From: Atherinomorus stipes
Taxonomy: Eukaryota; Chordata; Actinopteri; Atheriniformes; Atherinidae
DNA: 64,000 bases
Assembly (NCBI GenBank): GCA_023101725.1
Contig: JALJCO010012876.1
Coordinates: 372,001-436,000, forward strand
Direction of reading: 5' to 3'
A model generated the notes under the pieces. That model was not told where the DNA came from and ran no database searches. It saw nothing but the letters and a program-made list of their open reading frames with translations. Each line of letters opens with the position of its first letter. Position 1 is the stretch's first letter. Shown in pieces: positions 14,701 through 27,315 of the stretch. The position numbers and the translations under genes are program-made.

Positions 14701-14847
14701 GTGCTGTTTGCTTTGAATCAGACGCTGTTGCAGCATGAGGGTGTTCGAGCAGGCAGCCTGCAAGGCTCCTACACCACAGAAGATCTTATTACGCACTACA
14801 ACTGCGGGGATCTCAGCTCCATCATCTTCAACCATGACACCTCGCAG
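14701..14847 (+). CDS. trabd2b: trabd2b (TIKI2 metalloprotease), internal coding exon 1 of 5 in the window
   Basis: This exon encodes 49 residues beginning [20 protein letters not shown] and ending IIFNHDTSQ. It matches, from memory of the family, the middle of the TraB-type catalytic domain of vertebrate TIKI proteins. TIKI proteins are membrane-anchored, extracellular metalloproteases that clip the N-terminus of Wnt ligands and so dampen Wnt signalling. Visible features are an Asn-Gln-Thr glycosylation sequon at residues 6-8 and the conserved HYNCGDL stretch. The exon follows a pyrimidine-rich tract and CAG acceptor (14699-14700), ends at a GTGAGT donor (14848) and is phase 0 at both ends. 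The preceding exons, which should encode the signal peptide, the first GxxH motif and the run into this exon, were not found upstream in the window. The partial gene is not a break; it continues beyond position 1. The paralogue trabd2a is the main alternative, but the C-terminal exons favour trabd2b. Confidence 0.92.
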
Positions 14848-17137
14848 GTGAGTTGCCTTTGTCTCTGGCTAATTAGAACGGTTACTCCAAAAGTAAAAAC
14901 ATAATCACTCCCTTGTCACTTTTCTTTGAGCCAAAACTGAGTTAACTTTATCATTTTCATGTCAGCTGTCTGTAGAACAACTGAAGTCAATTAAAAGTGC
15001 TGGCTTATTAGGGTTTCACAGAGGAAAACATACAGAACATAAAATGAACCACCTGCCCAGCCCAGCACAAATGGTCTGATGCCATTGCTTCACTTTGCCA
15101 AAACACACAGCATTAGATATTATCTCCCATATTTTCCCACTTACAAAGCTGTACGCGGTCCAACAACAATGTGCTTCATTTATGCTCCCATCAAAATATT
15201 TCTCCAAAGTTTTTGAATTTGTTGCCAAAAGATGTCAAATACTAAATTACCTTCATGCTGTGATCACATGACACGGTATCATCCCATTAATAGTTCACCC
15301 GAACACACATGGAGTGTCAATAACAAAGTGCTATCATCATCGCACATCATCTGTCACTCGCTGATTTTTTGCAGATGGTTCGTAACAATATTTTCAAAAA
15401 TATACACACAGGATTGTTTTGATTCTCATTTACTGGAAAAGTTTCGGCCAAGTTTGACAACAAATGGCAATGAAGAACTTTTGTTTGAATATTTTCATAT
15501 CAGTTTGGATTAAGCTGAGATTTTTTTTCAGCGCTCCATCATAATCTTGATCGCTGGTAAAAGCCTGTAATTTCCCTTTACTTTTTGGTGCATCCCCTTC
15601 TGTTGCCATTGTTTAAATATCAGAGTTTTTAAACTTGGTTGTCTGTGGGAAAGAAAAACTACATCTGAAGTGAAAAATAAACCCTGAAATGTTAAGTTTT
15701 GACAAATTTTTGGATTGTATATTGCATACAAGCAGATTTGGCAAATGGAAAAACAAAATATTTCAGTCTCATGCAAGAAGGCTTTTTATTCTGCTAAGGA
15801 GAAATTTGGTACGTATATCCATAAAAACTGAAAGGGAAATAGCTGTCAGGCAGCAGCTCAATAGATAAATGCTGACTCAGAAATCACTTTATTTATCAGT
15901 GGTGTTGCCAAATACACATACTGGTAATTGCAGTGTCTTTTTTTTTTTTTAAATCTCTTTCCCTGGACAAAAATGACAACAAAGAAACTTTCGTACATAT
16001 GAAGTAGTGATGAATGTTTCCATTCTCACTTTCAGACATATAACATCCTTACCCACATCAGCTTTTTTGAGCTATTAGGTGGACCATAAAAATGTTCCCT
16101 GGCAACCTCTTTGCAATGACATAATGTATCAGACAAGTCGGAAGCTATAATCAGTTGGGGTCCAAATTGGAGTCTGCAATGTCTCTGTGCCATGTCCCAG
16201 CAGGAATTCACGACTCAGAGATCACTGAAGCTGACTCAGTGATGAATGTAACCACACAATGATCCTTTTACAGAGCCGTTTCACTGGCTTCTTTACTTTG
16301 ACAATGTTGCGTCTGTAAATATTTGTAATTCTATGAAAAACATGATTTTCCAGACAAATGAATTGTCTAATGTCGTTGTAGTTACAGTACAGTAACATAT
16401 TATGACAAAATAACAGCTACTTACAGCATAAGCACAGAAACATCTGCATCAGTGACCAAAACCCAAATCTGTCAAGGCCCAGGATTTGAGTTGGCATAGC
16501 TCTCGTACCCACCTCCCTGCCATTACATAATCATCACTTCAGACTTTTAGGCTTGCACATCAGCTCCACAAATCTGCACATTCCCATATTAATCTTATTC
16601 AACCCTGAGTTATTTGATATGATGACACTTTAATAGCTGTGGATACAACTGAAAACACACCATCTCACAAGACCCTGATGTTGCCTCCGCTCCTTTACTG
16701 ATAGCCTCTTCATTAGTCTTCCCCTCCAGCTGTCAAAAGGCCATTCATTGCATAGCATGCATGCAGCATATGGCGAATACCACATGCTGTAGAAAGTTTT
16801 ACCTTTGAATGTAGATTTATTCAGAGGCCTTTCTCATAAGTCAATTATGCTACAGTATCAACCTTGCTCGCTGGTCCTTAAGTCCTATTAAACCCAACAC
16901 ACCATGCAACCTCCACTGAGTGCTTGACTGCAGATTCCACACCGTTTGCACTGGAGACGCACAGTATGTGAAAGTATGCACACCATGCCTCTGTCCATAT
17001 GCCAAAATGAAAGACATGTCGTCCCCCCCCCCCCCATCTTGTTCTTTGCATCTTTCTAACTCATTATATGGTTCTGCTTACTATGTCTTCCTTCTTGGGG
17101 GTCATGAGGAGTTTGTAAGCCACAGTTTAATCTGCAG

Positions 17138-17364
17138 CAGGAGTGTCCAGTTCATGTCTTCAGGGGCCACTGCCCGGCACGTTTTAGATGCTTTCCCTGC
17201 TCAACATGCCTAATTCAAATGACCTACATCTCTCCAACAGCTCGTTGTCAAGTTCTGCATAAGCCTGTTAATGACCCATTAATATAAATCAGGTGTGTTG
17301 AAGCAGGGAGCCATCTAAAATCTGCAGAACAGTGAACCTCAAAGGCTTGAATCGGACATTTCTG
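17138..17364. mobile_element. hAT-like MITE, copy 1 (related to 35866-36075)
   Basis: The left end is CAGGAGTGTCCAGTTCATG and the right end, reverse-complemented, CAGAAATGTCCGATTCAAG. The interior carries the phrase CAGGTGTGTTGAAGCAGGGAGCCAT, which recurs almost unchanged (as CAGGTGTGTTGGAGCAGGGAGCCAT) in the element at 35866-36075. Flanks ATCTGCAG and ATCCACAG may be a worn 8-bp duplication. CAG-type ends and an 8-bp duplication fit hAT. Confidence 0.65.
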
Positions 17365-17524
17365 ATCCACAGTAATACGACAGATGTCTCCTTCATGAGT
17401 ACTTTTAGTTGTTTGCTCCAGCTCCTTGTGACAAAGTGACATGTTAAACATTCCCCAGCACTTGGTACGGCGGTCAGATGTTTGACTGCAGAGTCCCGTT
17501 TTGCAACCTTGTGATCTTTGGGAG

Positions 17525-17527
<3 letters not shown>

Positions 17528-17565
<38 letters not shown>
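17528..17565. repeat. (GT)n microsatellite
   Basis: About 19 uninterrupted GT units, followed by a few GC/GT variants. It explains the Thr-His frames on the minus strand. Confidence 0.95.
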
Positions 17566-17569
<4 letters not shown>

Positions 17570-19674
17570 TGGGCGTTTGGGTGTGTGAGTATTTGTGTGT
17601 GAAAGACGGAGAGAATGAACTTCCAGGGCTGTAAAGGAGCAGATGGGACTTAATACATGGGCCCCTAACACTCGTGATGCTCTCAGCTACATAACAGAAA
17701 GAAGCCAATGATTACAATAATTACCTGTATTCCATGCAACCAGTTTCTAAACCATCAAGAAAAACAACTGCAGTGACGAAAACAAAACACAGAAGAAAGA
17801 CATGAAATAAAGAAACAAATCTTTTGAATATGAATTTAAGTTACCAGAATAATTTAATCAGAAACAGAATTTGCATTGTACTGGTGCAAGGTGGGAGGGA
17901 AAGGGAAACACAATTAGTGCTTGCAAACATCTTATAAGAGCCCCAAGTTTTTTAAATATCCTACTTGTAGCACAACAAAACATAAGCATCCTGTGATTAC
18001 CCCAAATTTTACAGAATGTACAGTAAGAGTGAATATACTGACTATAAGTGAAAACAGATGGTGGGATACAGTGCTTTGATACTGCACTGATCTCTGCCTT
18101 TGACATAAAGACAACATGAAATTCTTAACACTTTACATCAAAAGCTTTTGCCTTCTTTTAATTGAGCATAAAACCAATGTGGATAATGTAAAAAGCCACG
18201 GATTTACAAACTGTTGACCATTAGACCTGCACTGTCAGAATTTTTGCTGAAGTTGTCAACAAATGCTACCTGTAAAGTTTGGTTTATTAAAATATAACTA
18301 AAGTTTGACATTGCTAGTATTTCTACACAACTGGATTTATTAAATTCTCTGCACTGCCACAGGTTTGATTAATAAAAGAGTGCCAAGAAAAGGAAGTATC
18401 CTAGACAGGGAACAGAAGAGAGAGGGACTTCAAAGAGCCAAATCAGAGAGAAACAAATGAACAGAAGTAAAATGAGCTCTGAGCATTACCAGCAGCGAGG
18501 GGGGAGGCGAGGAGGGGAGGGAATATTTCGCCTTCACTTTACATTTCCTTTACAGGTCAGGATAGACAGCAGCTAAAGCTCTTTCTCATGATAACTTATC
18601 TGCACTTACCACTGCACTCCCACCTTGACCTTGCTATGACCGAAAGTTTTCTTTTTTCCAGATATGACATACTCATTCTAGCTTCACTCATCAGAGCAAT
18701 TGTTGTCTTTCTCTGCCTCTCTCTGTGTTTTTTCTCAACTTATTCCATTCAGCAAGTCTGCTTCATTGTGTTCATGAATCATTCAGTTCTGTCAGTCAGA
18801 AAGAACCTGGGAGAACCTGAGAGAACAGTCATTAAGTCATCTAAACCATATGGGTATTTTATTTTATTTTATTTATGAGAATATCGTATAATTACATGTT
18901 CTAAAGGCCCACATCACATAAAATCAAAGCTCTTTTTTTTAATAATAAAATGCAGCAAAAATGTTTTTCATTCTGCATTTTTAAAAATCCTGATTGTGCA
19001 GTATGCACATGACAAAAAGAAAAGTGTAAGTGGTAATTAAAACCTTTCAAACTTGATGTGAAGCAGACTGGGGGGAGCAGTTAGAGGAGAGAGAGGAAAT
19101 GTGTCCAATACAGATTTTGGATGGATGCTGAGTAACACCTTGTCCACACGTGGTAGAATACATTCCCCCATGAATTCTAACACCACACACACACACACCA
19201 TTTGCAGATGTTCTATTGCTGCATCATCTTGTAACTCTCTTGTAGACAGCTACAGTATGTACAGTATGTGTCTTCTTGTCACACTAAAATACAAATCATG
19301 ATAAATACATCTGTGAATGTTAAACACCAGCAACCAGATCTGTCTGTATTCCATCTCTTCATCGTTTCATCATTTTCAGCTTGGGAAGAAAGACTAAAGC
19401 AGGGTGGTCAGAGGTGAGCTCCTGGCCCTGTTCACACCTGCCATTAACACACTTCTTTAATAATAAATGAGGTGTGTGAGTATACACCTTGATGCTTTGA
19501 GATACAATCACTCACACCCCAGACAGAGGTGGTCTGACATTGTTTTTTGAGTGTGAATGTAGATGTACTGCAGATCAATGTATATATAGAAAACTTGTCA
19601 TCCATCTAGTCTGTTTCAGTTCAATTCAGCTTTGTTTGTACAGCTCCAACTCACAACACAGTCATCTCATCTCG

Positions 19675-19678
<4 letters not shown>

Positions 19679-19726
<48 letters not shown>
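19679..19726. repeat. (TA)n microsatellite
   Basis: About 24 TA units, directly after a short fish repeat fragment containing CAGCTTTGTTTGTACAGCTC. Ile-Tyr frames on both strands come from it. Confidence 0.95.
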
Positions 19727-19728
<2 letters not shown>

Positions 19729-20134
19729 GGGCACAACAAAAAAATTCACAGTTCGTTTCGGTTCGATACTTAAAGGGACTAGAGGCAGGAATTAAAAAAA
19801 CAAAACAAACATGCATATCCATTTTTTTTATACCAATGGGTGATGAAGCGCTAAATACCAAAAATAACATTTCCACCCACGTTTCTCTCCGTTGCCTTGA
19901 ACAGGCTTTGTGCTGAAAAATGCGCTGCAATTCGGTGGCTGAATTTCCTTCACTGCCCTGCGGGCGTGACGTCATCAAATAGAATGATAATTTTAAAACC
20001 CTTAAGATGTGAACAAAGTAAGTCAATAGCAGTTGAACTTGCATGTTTAAATGTGTGTTGCTGAGTTGGATGCTGGATTAATATGAAAGCTTTTGTTTTC
20101 TCATTTTTTTTTATAGTTTTATTCTTTCTTTCAG

Positions 20135-20309
20135 CTGCCTCACTTCATCAACAGCTCTCTGCCTGCACACGACCGGTTGACGGCCCAGCAGATTGACAGC
20201 TACTTCCGCCAGGAGCTCATCTACAAACGCAATGAGAGAATGGCAAGGCGTGTGTCTGCACTACTGCAAAGAAATCCCAACCAGACCTACTTTTTTGCTT
20301 TTGGTGCAG
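20135..20309 (+). CDS. trabd2b: trabd2b (TIKI2), coding exon 2 of 5 in the window
   Basis: This exon encodes 58 residues plus one base, from [20 protein letters not shown] through [15 protein letters not shown] to FFAFGAG. The block [10 protein letters not shown] is highly conserved in TIKI proteins. The exon ends within the second metal-site motif, Gly-Ala-Gly-His: the last Gly codon is split (G|GT, phase 1) and the His lies on the next exon, 33.4 kb away. Two Asn-X-Ser/Thr sequons are visible (Asn-Ser-Ser near the start, Asn-Gln-Thr near the end), consistent with an extracellular, glycosylated domain. The acceptor is TTTCAG (ending 20134) and the donor GTAAGC starts at 20310. The preceding intron is 5,287 bp. 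Confidence 0.93.
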
Positions 20310-21540
20310 GTAAGCCAGTCTCTGACTTTATATCTGGAATCTGTATGATGAGGTAAGGGTTAATGTTTACTGCTATGGAACATGAAGAAAGGTCATAACA
20401 CAACTCATGCTTGACCAACTATTTTGTGAAGCCTCTCTAATAATGCAAATCCATTGTGGCAGCAACTCCAAACTAATTTTCTCACATTAAATGAAGTCTT
20501 TCCAACTGTATAGTTACTGGAGCTGAGAGTGTGTGTTTGCATGTAACTGTGACGGGGAAAAGAGATCGGGTTTACTTTGATCTGGAACAGTGATTCTGTC
20601 AGCGTTAATGTCTGTTTATGGTGAACAAATCTGCTCTTATTTGTGTTTGAAAGTAAAACTGGAGAAAAACCAGAACTATAATACTGTACAATGGTTCCCA
20701 GATCTTAAGCATGCAAAACATCTGTGTGTATCTGTGTGAACAGGCAAAAATACACAAACACATACATGCACAGAAGTCTCAATTACAGCCAGCTCCAACA
20801 TCAGAAATGAAGAAACCATGAACTTGTTTGTTTCAATTAGCATTCCTGGGTAATGCTGCTCATGTTTCCTGAATGGTGTGGTGTGTCCTGAGGGAAGCGT
20901 GTGTACATGTGTGTATCAATCCACATATGCACATATGTACAGTAAGAGTGTTTGCCCACATGAGCAGGTGGTGGGTGGGTATCTGTGTGTCTGTTTACTG
21001 TACAAATGTGCACTGTGTTTGAGCATGTGAAAAGGGGTTGTGCTACCTCTAGGGTGTATGTATGTGGATGCAACTACATGTATGTGTGTGTGCAAACACA
21101 TGTTTACAACAGTGTATGATTAACGTTGAATGCTTGTTTCCTTCCTTTGGGGATTGTTGCTCCGTCTGCTCTTTGTACTGATTAGACAGAACCTTTGCTG
21201 CACTGTTCAGCTGCTACATGGTGTCTGTGCAGATGTGGCAACACACTGTAGGTTTATCGAGAGAATTTTGTTTCTTTTTCTTTAAATCAAATAGAATAGA
21301 TTTGAAACCAAAATGAGATTTGAAACCAAAAAAAGATTTAAGAGCAAAAGAGACAAAATGGCAATCAAAAAAAAAAATGTTTTGAGATCAAAACAGAACA
21401 GGTTGCTATTTTGCTTTTGAAAAATAAAAATATGAGAAAGCATATTTCTTCAACTTTAATAAAAAATAATGTTTAAAAGTAAAAACAGAGAACCATTTTT
21501 CTTATAAATAAAAAAATTATATACATAATATACAAAAATT

Positions 21541-21546
21541 ATATAT

Positions 21547-21600
<54 letters not shown>

Positions 21601-21602
21601 CA
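21541..21602. repeat. (TA)n microsatellite
   Basis: An interrupted TA array of about 60 bp ending in TATGTATATA. Confidence 0.9.
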
Positions 21603-23133
21603 TGCATACAGTAGGTTAGCAAGCATTGGCCATGGCTAAAAGAATGAATGCTTGCTTTAAAACACAGTTAAGACATGAAATAAATGACAGTGTCCCTCTT
21701 CTTCTTCATATTGTGTTTATTAATTAATAAGGCAAGGGGACTTTGTCCAGCAAAATAGGATAAAAATGCCATTAATGAGTTGAAGTAGACAGTCAGCAAT
21801 TCTTAACAATCAGCCTGAATACGAGTAAAATGATTGTATTTAGCACATGAAACTGAAAACTTCTTACATGTACGATAAAAACTGAACACAGCATGATTTT
21901 TTTTTCGTATAATTAAAACACTTTTATCTTTATAAAATAGTAAAAATGTCTGTGTTTGAAACTCTTCTCATTCATATACTGTAAATTCTGTGCAATGCTT
22001 GAAAACCACAGGTATAATGACTCATACATTAATTATGTTAACTGGCAGCAGGTCAGTAGCAAGATATAAAATGAGCATCCCAAAGAGGCAGAGTACCTTA
22101 GAAGTGAAGAATGTGAGGGTTTCATCAGTAAAAGTGCGTGTGCACATAAAAAAAAAAATAGTTAGGATACATAGCCTACCTATTTTATGGTATTAAAGGT
22201 GGCATAGAAGATGTTTCTTTGAATAATTTTTGCAATATTCAATGAAGTTGAGGTCACTGCTCCAATTAAAAGAAGCAGTAATTAAAAGGTTTAAATCTAT
22301 AAATATTCTTATACATCAGCTGTAACAGTAATGGGACTTAACAAACATCTGCCAATCATTTCTGCTCTCATTGCGTGTTTTGTCTATTGCCCGTCAATCA
22401 CTACAATTACCGTAATTAGAGTAATTGATGGGTAATAGTCAACGGGTAATAGGTGAGAGTGATAGAGGAAAGTGATTGATTGGTGAGAGTGATACCACGT
22501 GCCGGAAGCGGCGCTTTCTCTTATGATGTTTACAGAAGGTGCCTAACAATCATTCTACTAGCATTTAGCGATCAGACATCTGTCTAACTTGTTGTTGTGA
22601 CATGATTGGATAAACTGTACCTGTTGTCTGCTAGACAGGTACAGGTCATGAATGTATGACAAAAAAAGAAAAAAAAAAATTATCAAGATGTACTATTTTA
22701 ATGTAAATATTAATGGAATAACAGGCTCAAATAATTTGCAAACATTTAACTCTGTGCTCAAATTTGACAACATGTGCCAACATTTTAGACAAAGAAAAAA
22801 AAAATCGCAGTTCAATCAAGTTTGGGATATTTGGGCTTTGGTTTGCGTGGGTAGTTAAAATGAGCAAACACAGATCTGCTGCACATTTGGCAATACAATT
22901 AAAACGTATCCTGATGCAGCTTCATGTTTTCCAGGTTGGTTTCTGTTAAACGTTTTATCCTTCAGCAAAGCAGCTTTACATTACTGTAGTTTTCCAGTTT
23001 GTCCACCAAAGCCTGAATAGATGAGAGTTGAACATGTGTGTCAGGTCACCTACAGGCTGCAGCCTTGTGCGTGACAGGACTGACAGCTAGTGTGAAGTGA
23101 CAGGAACCATTACAGTTTGCCTGCTTGGTGAAC

Positions 23134-23135
<2 letters not shown>

Positions 23136-23171
<36 letters not shown>
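23136..23171. repeat. (CA)n microsatellite
   Basis: About 18 CA units ending in a CGCATACACG variant tail. Confidence 0.95.
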
Positions 23172-23174
<3 letters not shown>

Positions 23175-24905
23175 TACACGAATGTATACAAAGAGTAGCA
23201 CTTAAGCATTTATATGGTACCAGTAAATATAGAAGTCCATACTTTCTAACATGAACCAACACATTCACTTGCAAACATTCAGTGAACACAGAAGTCTTAG
23301 TAAAATGCTTTGGGATGGAAAAGCAGAGATCAGTCACAATCTGCATGTAATTAGTGTTTGATTTGCTACAGCAACAGCTAATTATGAGCTTGGTACTGAG
23401 GCTGCTTTCTTCAAAAACTGGTGATACTAAAATAGAAATGCTTATTAATTAGTCTGCTTATGAAATTCTAAAACTGTCACCGTGTCTGCCGTTTATTTAA
23501 TAATATCACAAATACAATAGCACTCAAACCATTCCTGGATATATCAGCACATATGCATATGTCAACTTGAGTCTATCCATACAGACTGTCTGAGATAGAA
23601 GGCTTAATAAAGAGATCACTTCCTTTTTCTCATGTTTTACTTCTGTGTTCAGGACGCTGACGCACAGCTTTATGGTCCTGTAACTGTCCCTGCTGGTCCC
23701 GCTTTCCCACTGGCCGTAACCAGCCATGAAATTTTATCATCCAATGATGCCAGGATGTGTTATGTGACAACTTGAACTCCCAGAAATCTGGCTATGCTCA
23801 CATTTCTCTTTGAGATCTATGGAACTTTTTTTTGTAGTGGACATGCTTGCTTTTTCGAGATGTCTGCTTCTAATCTCATATGACAGAGCATATTATAAGT
23901 AATGAAGGGAAATAAAGAAGAGAGGAGGTGTGAGGGTTAAAGTTATCCAGACATATATTAAAATAAATATAGCCCAGGGAGATGAATTACTGCCATTTTC
24001 AAGCCAAATGTGGGCGTACAATAATGTGATCACATAAAATCCAATCTTTATGGTCAGATCTCAAATCACATTAACATGACGTGTGTAACTGCAGGCAGTG
24101 AACTACTGACCTTAGGCTTGTGGATTAAAAAATGGAATCATAATATGGGGTATGAGATATTTTGCATCTGTGTCTGACAGTAATCATGAAATTTTATTAC
24201 TGAACACCTCTATTGCTCTCTACTATTGGCCATTCTTGTATTTACCATTGAATTCCTGCCATACAACAGTATTAATTGCCCCTCTTAGAGCATTTGCGTT
24301 GGACCAAATGCAGAAGGAGAGAGAGCCAGGGCAGCATTCAGGTCAAGGCTCTCTAGTGTTACCAGTGTTGTAGCCCAAGAAGGAAAGTTTTTTTCAAGGG
24401 GTAATTAAAGTATACGACATGTGTATAGTGGTCCAGGCAGGAAATCTATCGCTGCACCTTACTTACACATCTCCCCTTCTCCTTCCACGGAACACCTACA
24501 CTTTTCTGTAGCACTGCTTTAAAGTAAAAAGTATTGCCTTTGTCTTCTCTTTTTTACTGTGCCATTACCCCTCTATCCACACACATCTCCAAGCACACAC
24601 ATGTAACACACGTTCTTCATTTTCCTCACTTTTACCAACAGGTTATATAGTAAGTACCAATTACAGAGGTAAAAGGGGCCCACACAGGCATAATTGACTA
24701 ATTCCAGGTGGTAATAAGAAACCCACTCTTGGGCCAACATTTTATGACACTGATGTTTGGCAATGGCATTTTAGGGATGTTTTTAAGAGAATAATTCACT
24801 TTAAAGTTGTCCATAAGAGTATAGGAACCCAACAATGCATCAAGGAAATTATATATGTTTTCTTAAAATTAGTTGTAAGAAAAAAATCTCATTTACTGTG
24901 GTCCA

Positions 24906-26456
24906 TACAGGGAGTGCAGAATTATTAGGCAAATGAGTGTTTTGACCACATCATCCTCTTTATGCATGTTGTCTTACTCCAAGCTGTATAGGCCCAAAGC
25001 CTACTACCAATTAAGCATATCAGGTGATGTTCATCTCTGTAATGAGAAGGGGTGTGGTCTAATGACATCAACACCCTATATCAGGTGTATTAGGCAAACA
25101 GAATTATTAGGCAACTTCCTTTCCTTTGGCAAAATGGGTCAGAAGAGGGACTTGACAGGCTCTGAAAAGTAAAAAATAGTGAGATATCTTGCAGAGGGAT
25201 GCAGCACTCTTAAAACTGCCAAGCTTCTGAAGCGTGATCATCGAATAATCAAGCGTTTCATTCAAAATAGTCAACAGGGTCGCAAGAAACGTGTGGAAAA
25301 ACCAAGGCGCAAAATAACTGCCCATAAACTGAGAAAAGTCAAGCGTGCAGCTGCCAAGATGCCACTTGCCAGTAGTTTTGCCATATTTCAGAGCTGCAAC
25401 ATCACTGGAGTGCCCAAAAGCACAAGGTGTGTAATACTCAGAGACATGGCCAAGGTAAGAAAGGCAGACACACAAGCTGAAACGTCAAGACTGGGCCAAG
25501 AAATGTCTCAAGACTGATTTTTCTAAGGTTTTATGGACTGATGAAATGAGAGTGAGTCTTGATGGGCCAGATGGATGGGCCCATGGCTGGATCGGTAAAG
25601 GACAGAGAGCTCCAGTCCGACTCAGACGCCAGCAAGGTGGAGGTGGGGTACTGGTATGGGCTGGTATCATCAAAGATGAGCTGGTGGGGCCTTTTTGGGT
25701 TGAGGATGGAGTCAAACTCAACTCCCAGTCCTACTGCCAGTTTCTGGAAGACACCTTGTCCAAGCAGTGGTACAGGAAGAAGTCCGCATCCTTCAAGGGA
25801 AAACATGATTTTCATGCAGGACAATGCTCCATCACACACATCCAAGCACTCCACAGCATGGCTGGCAAGAAAGGGTCTAAAAGAAGAAAAACTAATGACA
25901 TGGCCTCCTTGTTCACCTGATCTACACCCCATAGATAACCTGTGGTCTCTCATCAAATGTGAAATTTACAAGGAGGGAAAACAGTACACCTCTCTGAACA
26001 GTGTCTGGGAGGCTGTGGTTGCTGCTGCATGCAATGTTGATCATGAACAGATCAAAACACTGACAGGATCCATAGATGGCAGACTTTTGAGTGTCCTTGC
26101 AAAGAAAGGTGCCTATATTGGTCACTAACTTGTTTTTGTTTTGTTTTTGAATGTCAGAAATGTATATTTGTAAATGTTGAGCTGTTATATTGGTTTCCCT
26201 GGTGAAAATAAATAATTGAAATGGGTACATATTTGTTTTTTGTTAAGTTGCCTAATAATTCTGTTTGCCTAATACACCTGATATAGGGTGTTGATGTGAT
26301 TAGACCACAACCCTTCTAATTACAGAGATGAACATCACCTGATATGCTTAATTGGTAGTAGGCTTTGGGCCTATACAGCTTGGAGTAAGACAACATGCAT
26401 AAAGAGGATGATGTGGTCAAAACACTCATTTACCTAATAATTCTGCACTCCCTGTA
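24906..26456 (+). mobile_element. Tc1/mariner-superfamily transposon with 210-bp terminal inverted repeats
   Basis: The element spans 24908-26454 (1,547 bp), starts CAGGGAGTGCAGAATTATTA and is flanked by TA (24906-24907 and 26455-26456), the target duplication of this superfamily. The terminal inverted repeats are 24908-25117 and 26245-26454: 210 bp each, with four mismatches counted by eye (about 98% identity), implying a fairly recent insertion. Each arm contains the 15-mer AGAATTATTAGGCAA twice, once near the outer tip (one outer copy has a C-to-T change) and once at the inner end, an IR/DR arrangement like that of Sleeping Beauty-type elements. It encloses a broken transposase. Confidence 0.95.
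25134..26128 (+). pseudogene. Tc1-like transposase, inactivated by a stop codon and two frameshifts
   Basis: Pieces of one transposase are readable in three frames. The N-terminal part (25134-25470) contains the helix-turn-helix DNA-binding region (RYLAEGCSTLKTAKLLKRDH) and a basic linker, and is interrupted by an early TAA at 25170-25172. The frame then shifts between about 25468 and 25490. The first catalytic block, FSKVLWTDEM, lies just before 25548, followed by LDGPDGWAHGW. A second shift falls near 25800, after which MQDNAPSHTS and CSPDLHPIDNLW appear, ending at TAA 26126-26128. Asp in QDN and the third catalytic position are separated by 37 residues. The third residue here is Asp (PIDNLW) where Tc1-like enzymes usually have Glu (PIENLW). 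The copy cannot make an active enzyme as it stands. Confidence 0.92.
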
Positions 26457-27248
26457 GATTCAATTGCCAGGCTTTCTGTCAAGTTGCTCCAGTAAGAGTT
26501 TCTTTAGTTCTAGGCTTCTAGCAATTAGGGCTGGAGAAAGATAGCTTCATTATGTTGATGAACTGATCCATAATAATTGTATCATAGTAGTGACAGTAAT
26601 AGACGGGAAGATGCACACATTTAGTTTTCTAGTGATAATCTCAGAATCTGGTTTGATGTAGCTAAAAATTAACTGTTTGCAAAAGTTAGCGTTAAGATTT
26701 AAGTTTGAGGGAAATTAAAATGATTAGGTATTTTGTGATCAAACATGATTAATCAGAATTTGCCAAAACATGAACTAGAGACGTTTGATAATATCAGCTT
26801 ACCATTATTATTGTCAGATATTGGCACGTTGTGGAAATTAGGGAATTAAACAGAGCCTGATGAGTAAAAAATAATGAGTAAATTTATTTACAAATGTTGT
26901 TTCAAAACGATGAAACAGTTAAGACTTTTTTGGCTTTGCAAGGCGAGGAGCTCACACAGAGAGACGTGCATTCTGGTGCCTTGTCTGCCGAGCTCCAATC
27001 TTGGATCAGTAAAATAGAATAGGTCTTCATTGCTATTGTAGCAAAATTTAAGTGCTCTCCAGGAAGTGCCTCTGTTTCTGATTTTTTAATAAAAATCCTT
27101 TGTTTAACCAGATAACAACCCATGCAGATCAAGACCTCTTTCACAAGGGTGACCTGGCCAAGGAAGGCAGCAGCACATGTCAGAGTAAACAAAACAAATA
27201 GACAAAAATAACAAAATAAGATATATACGAAAATAAATAAATATAAAA

Positions 27249-27271
27249 TCTCTCTCTCTCTCTCTCTCTCT

Positions 27272-27313
<42 letters not shown>
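27249..27313. repeat. (TC)n-(TA)n compound microsatellite
   Basis: About 12 TC units run into about 19 TA units, directly abutting the LINE fragment that follows. Confidence 0.95.

Positions 27314-27315
<2 letters not shown>

Larger units (their letters stand above)
14848..20134 (+). other. Intron of trabd2b (5.3 kb)
   Basis: It begins GTGAGT and ends TTTCAG. It holds a hAT-like MITE (17138-17364), a GT microsatellite (17528-17565), a TA microsatellite (19679-19726) next to a short fish repeat fragment (about 19612-19678), and otherwise AT-rich sequence. In 14860-17130 and 17710-19600 nothing was recognised. The stretch 19727-20000, starting GGGGCACAACAAAAAAATTC, may be a further transposon fragment, but its ends are unclear. 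Confidence 0.85.

Noticed and set aside
20837..21101. His/Thr-rich minus-strand frames
   Set aside because: Derived from degenerate GT-rich sequence (GTGTGTATC, GTATGTGTG) rather than a gene.
22190..22500. TTAAAGGTGGCATAG start resembling another TTAA-type element
   Set aside because: No matching right end with TTAA was found within the next kilobase.
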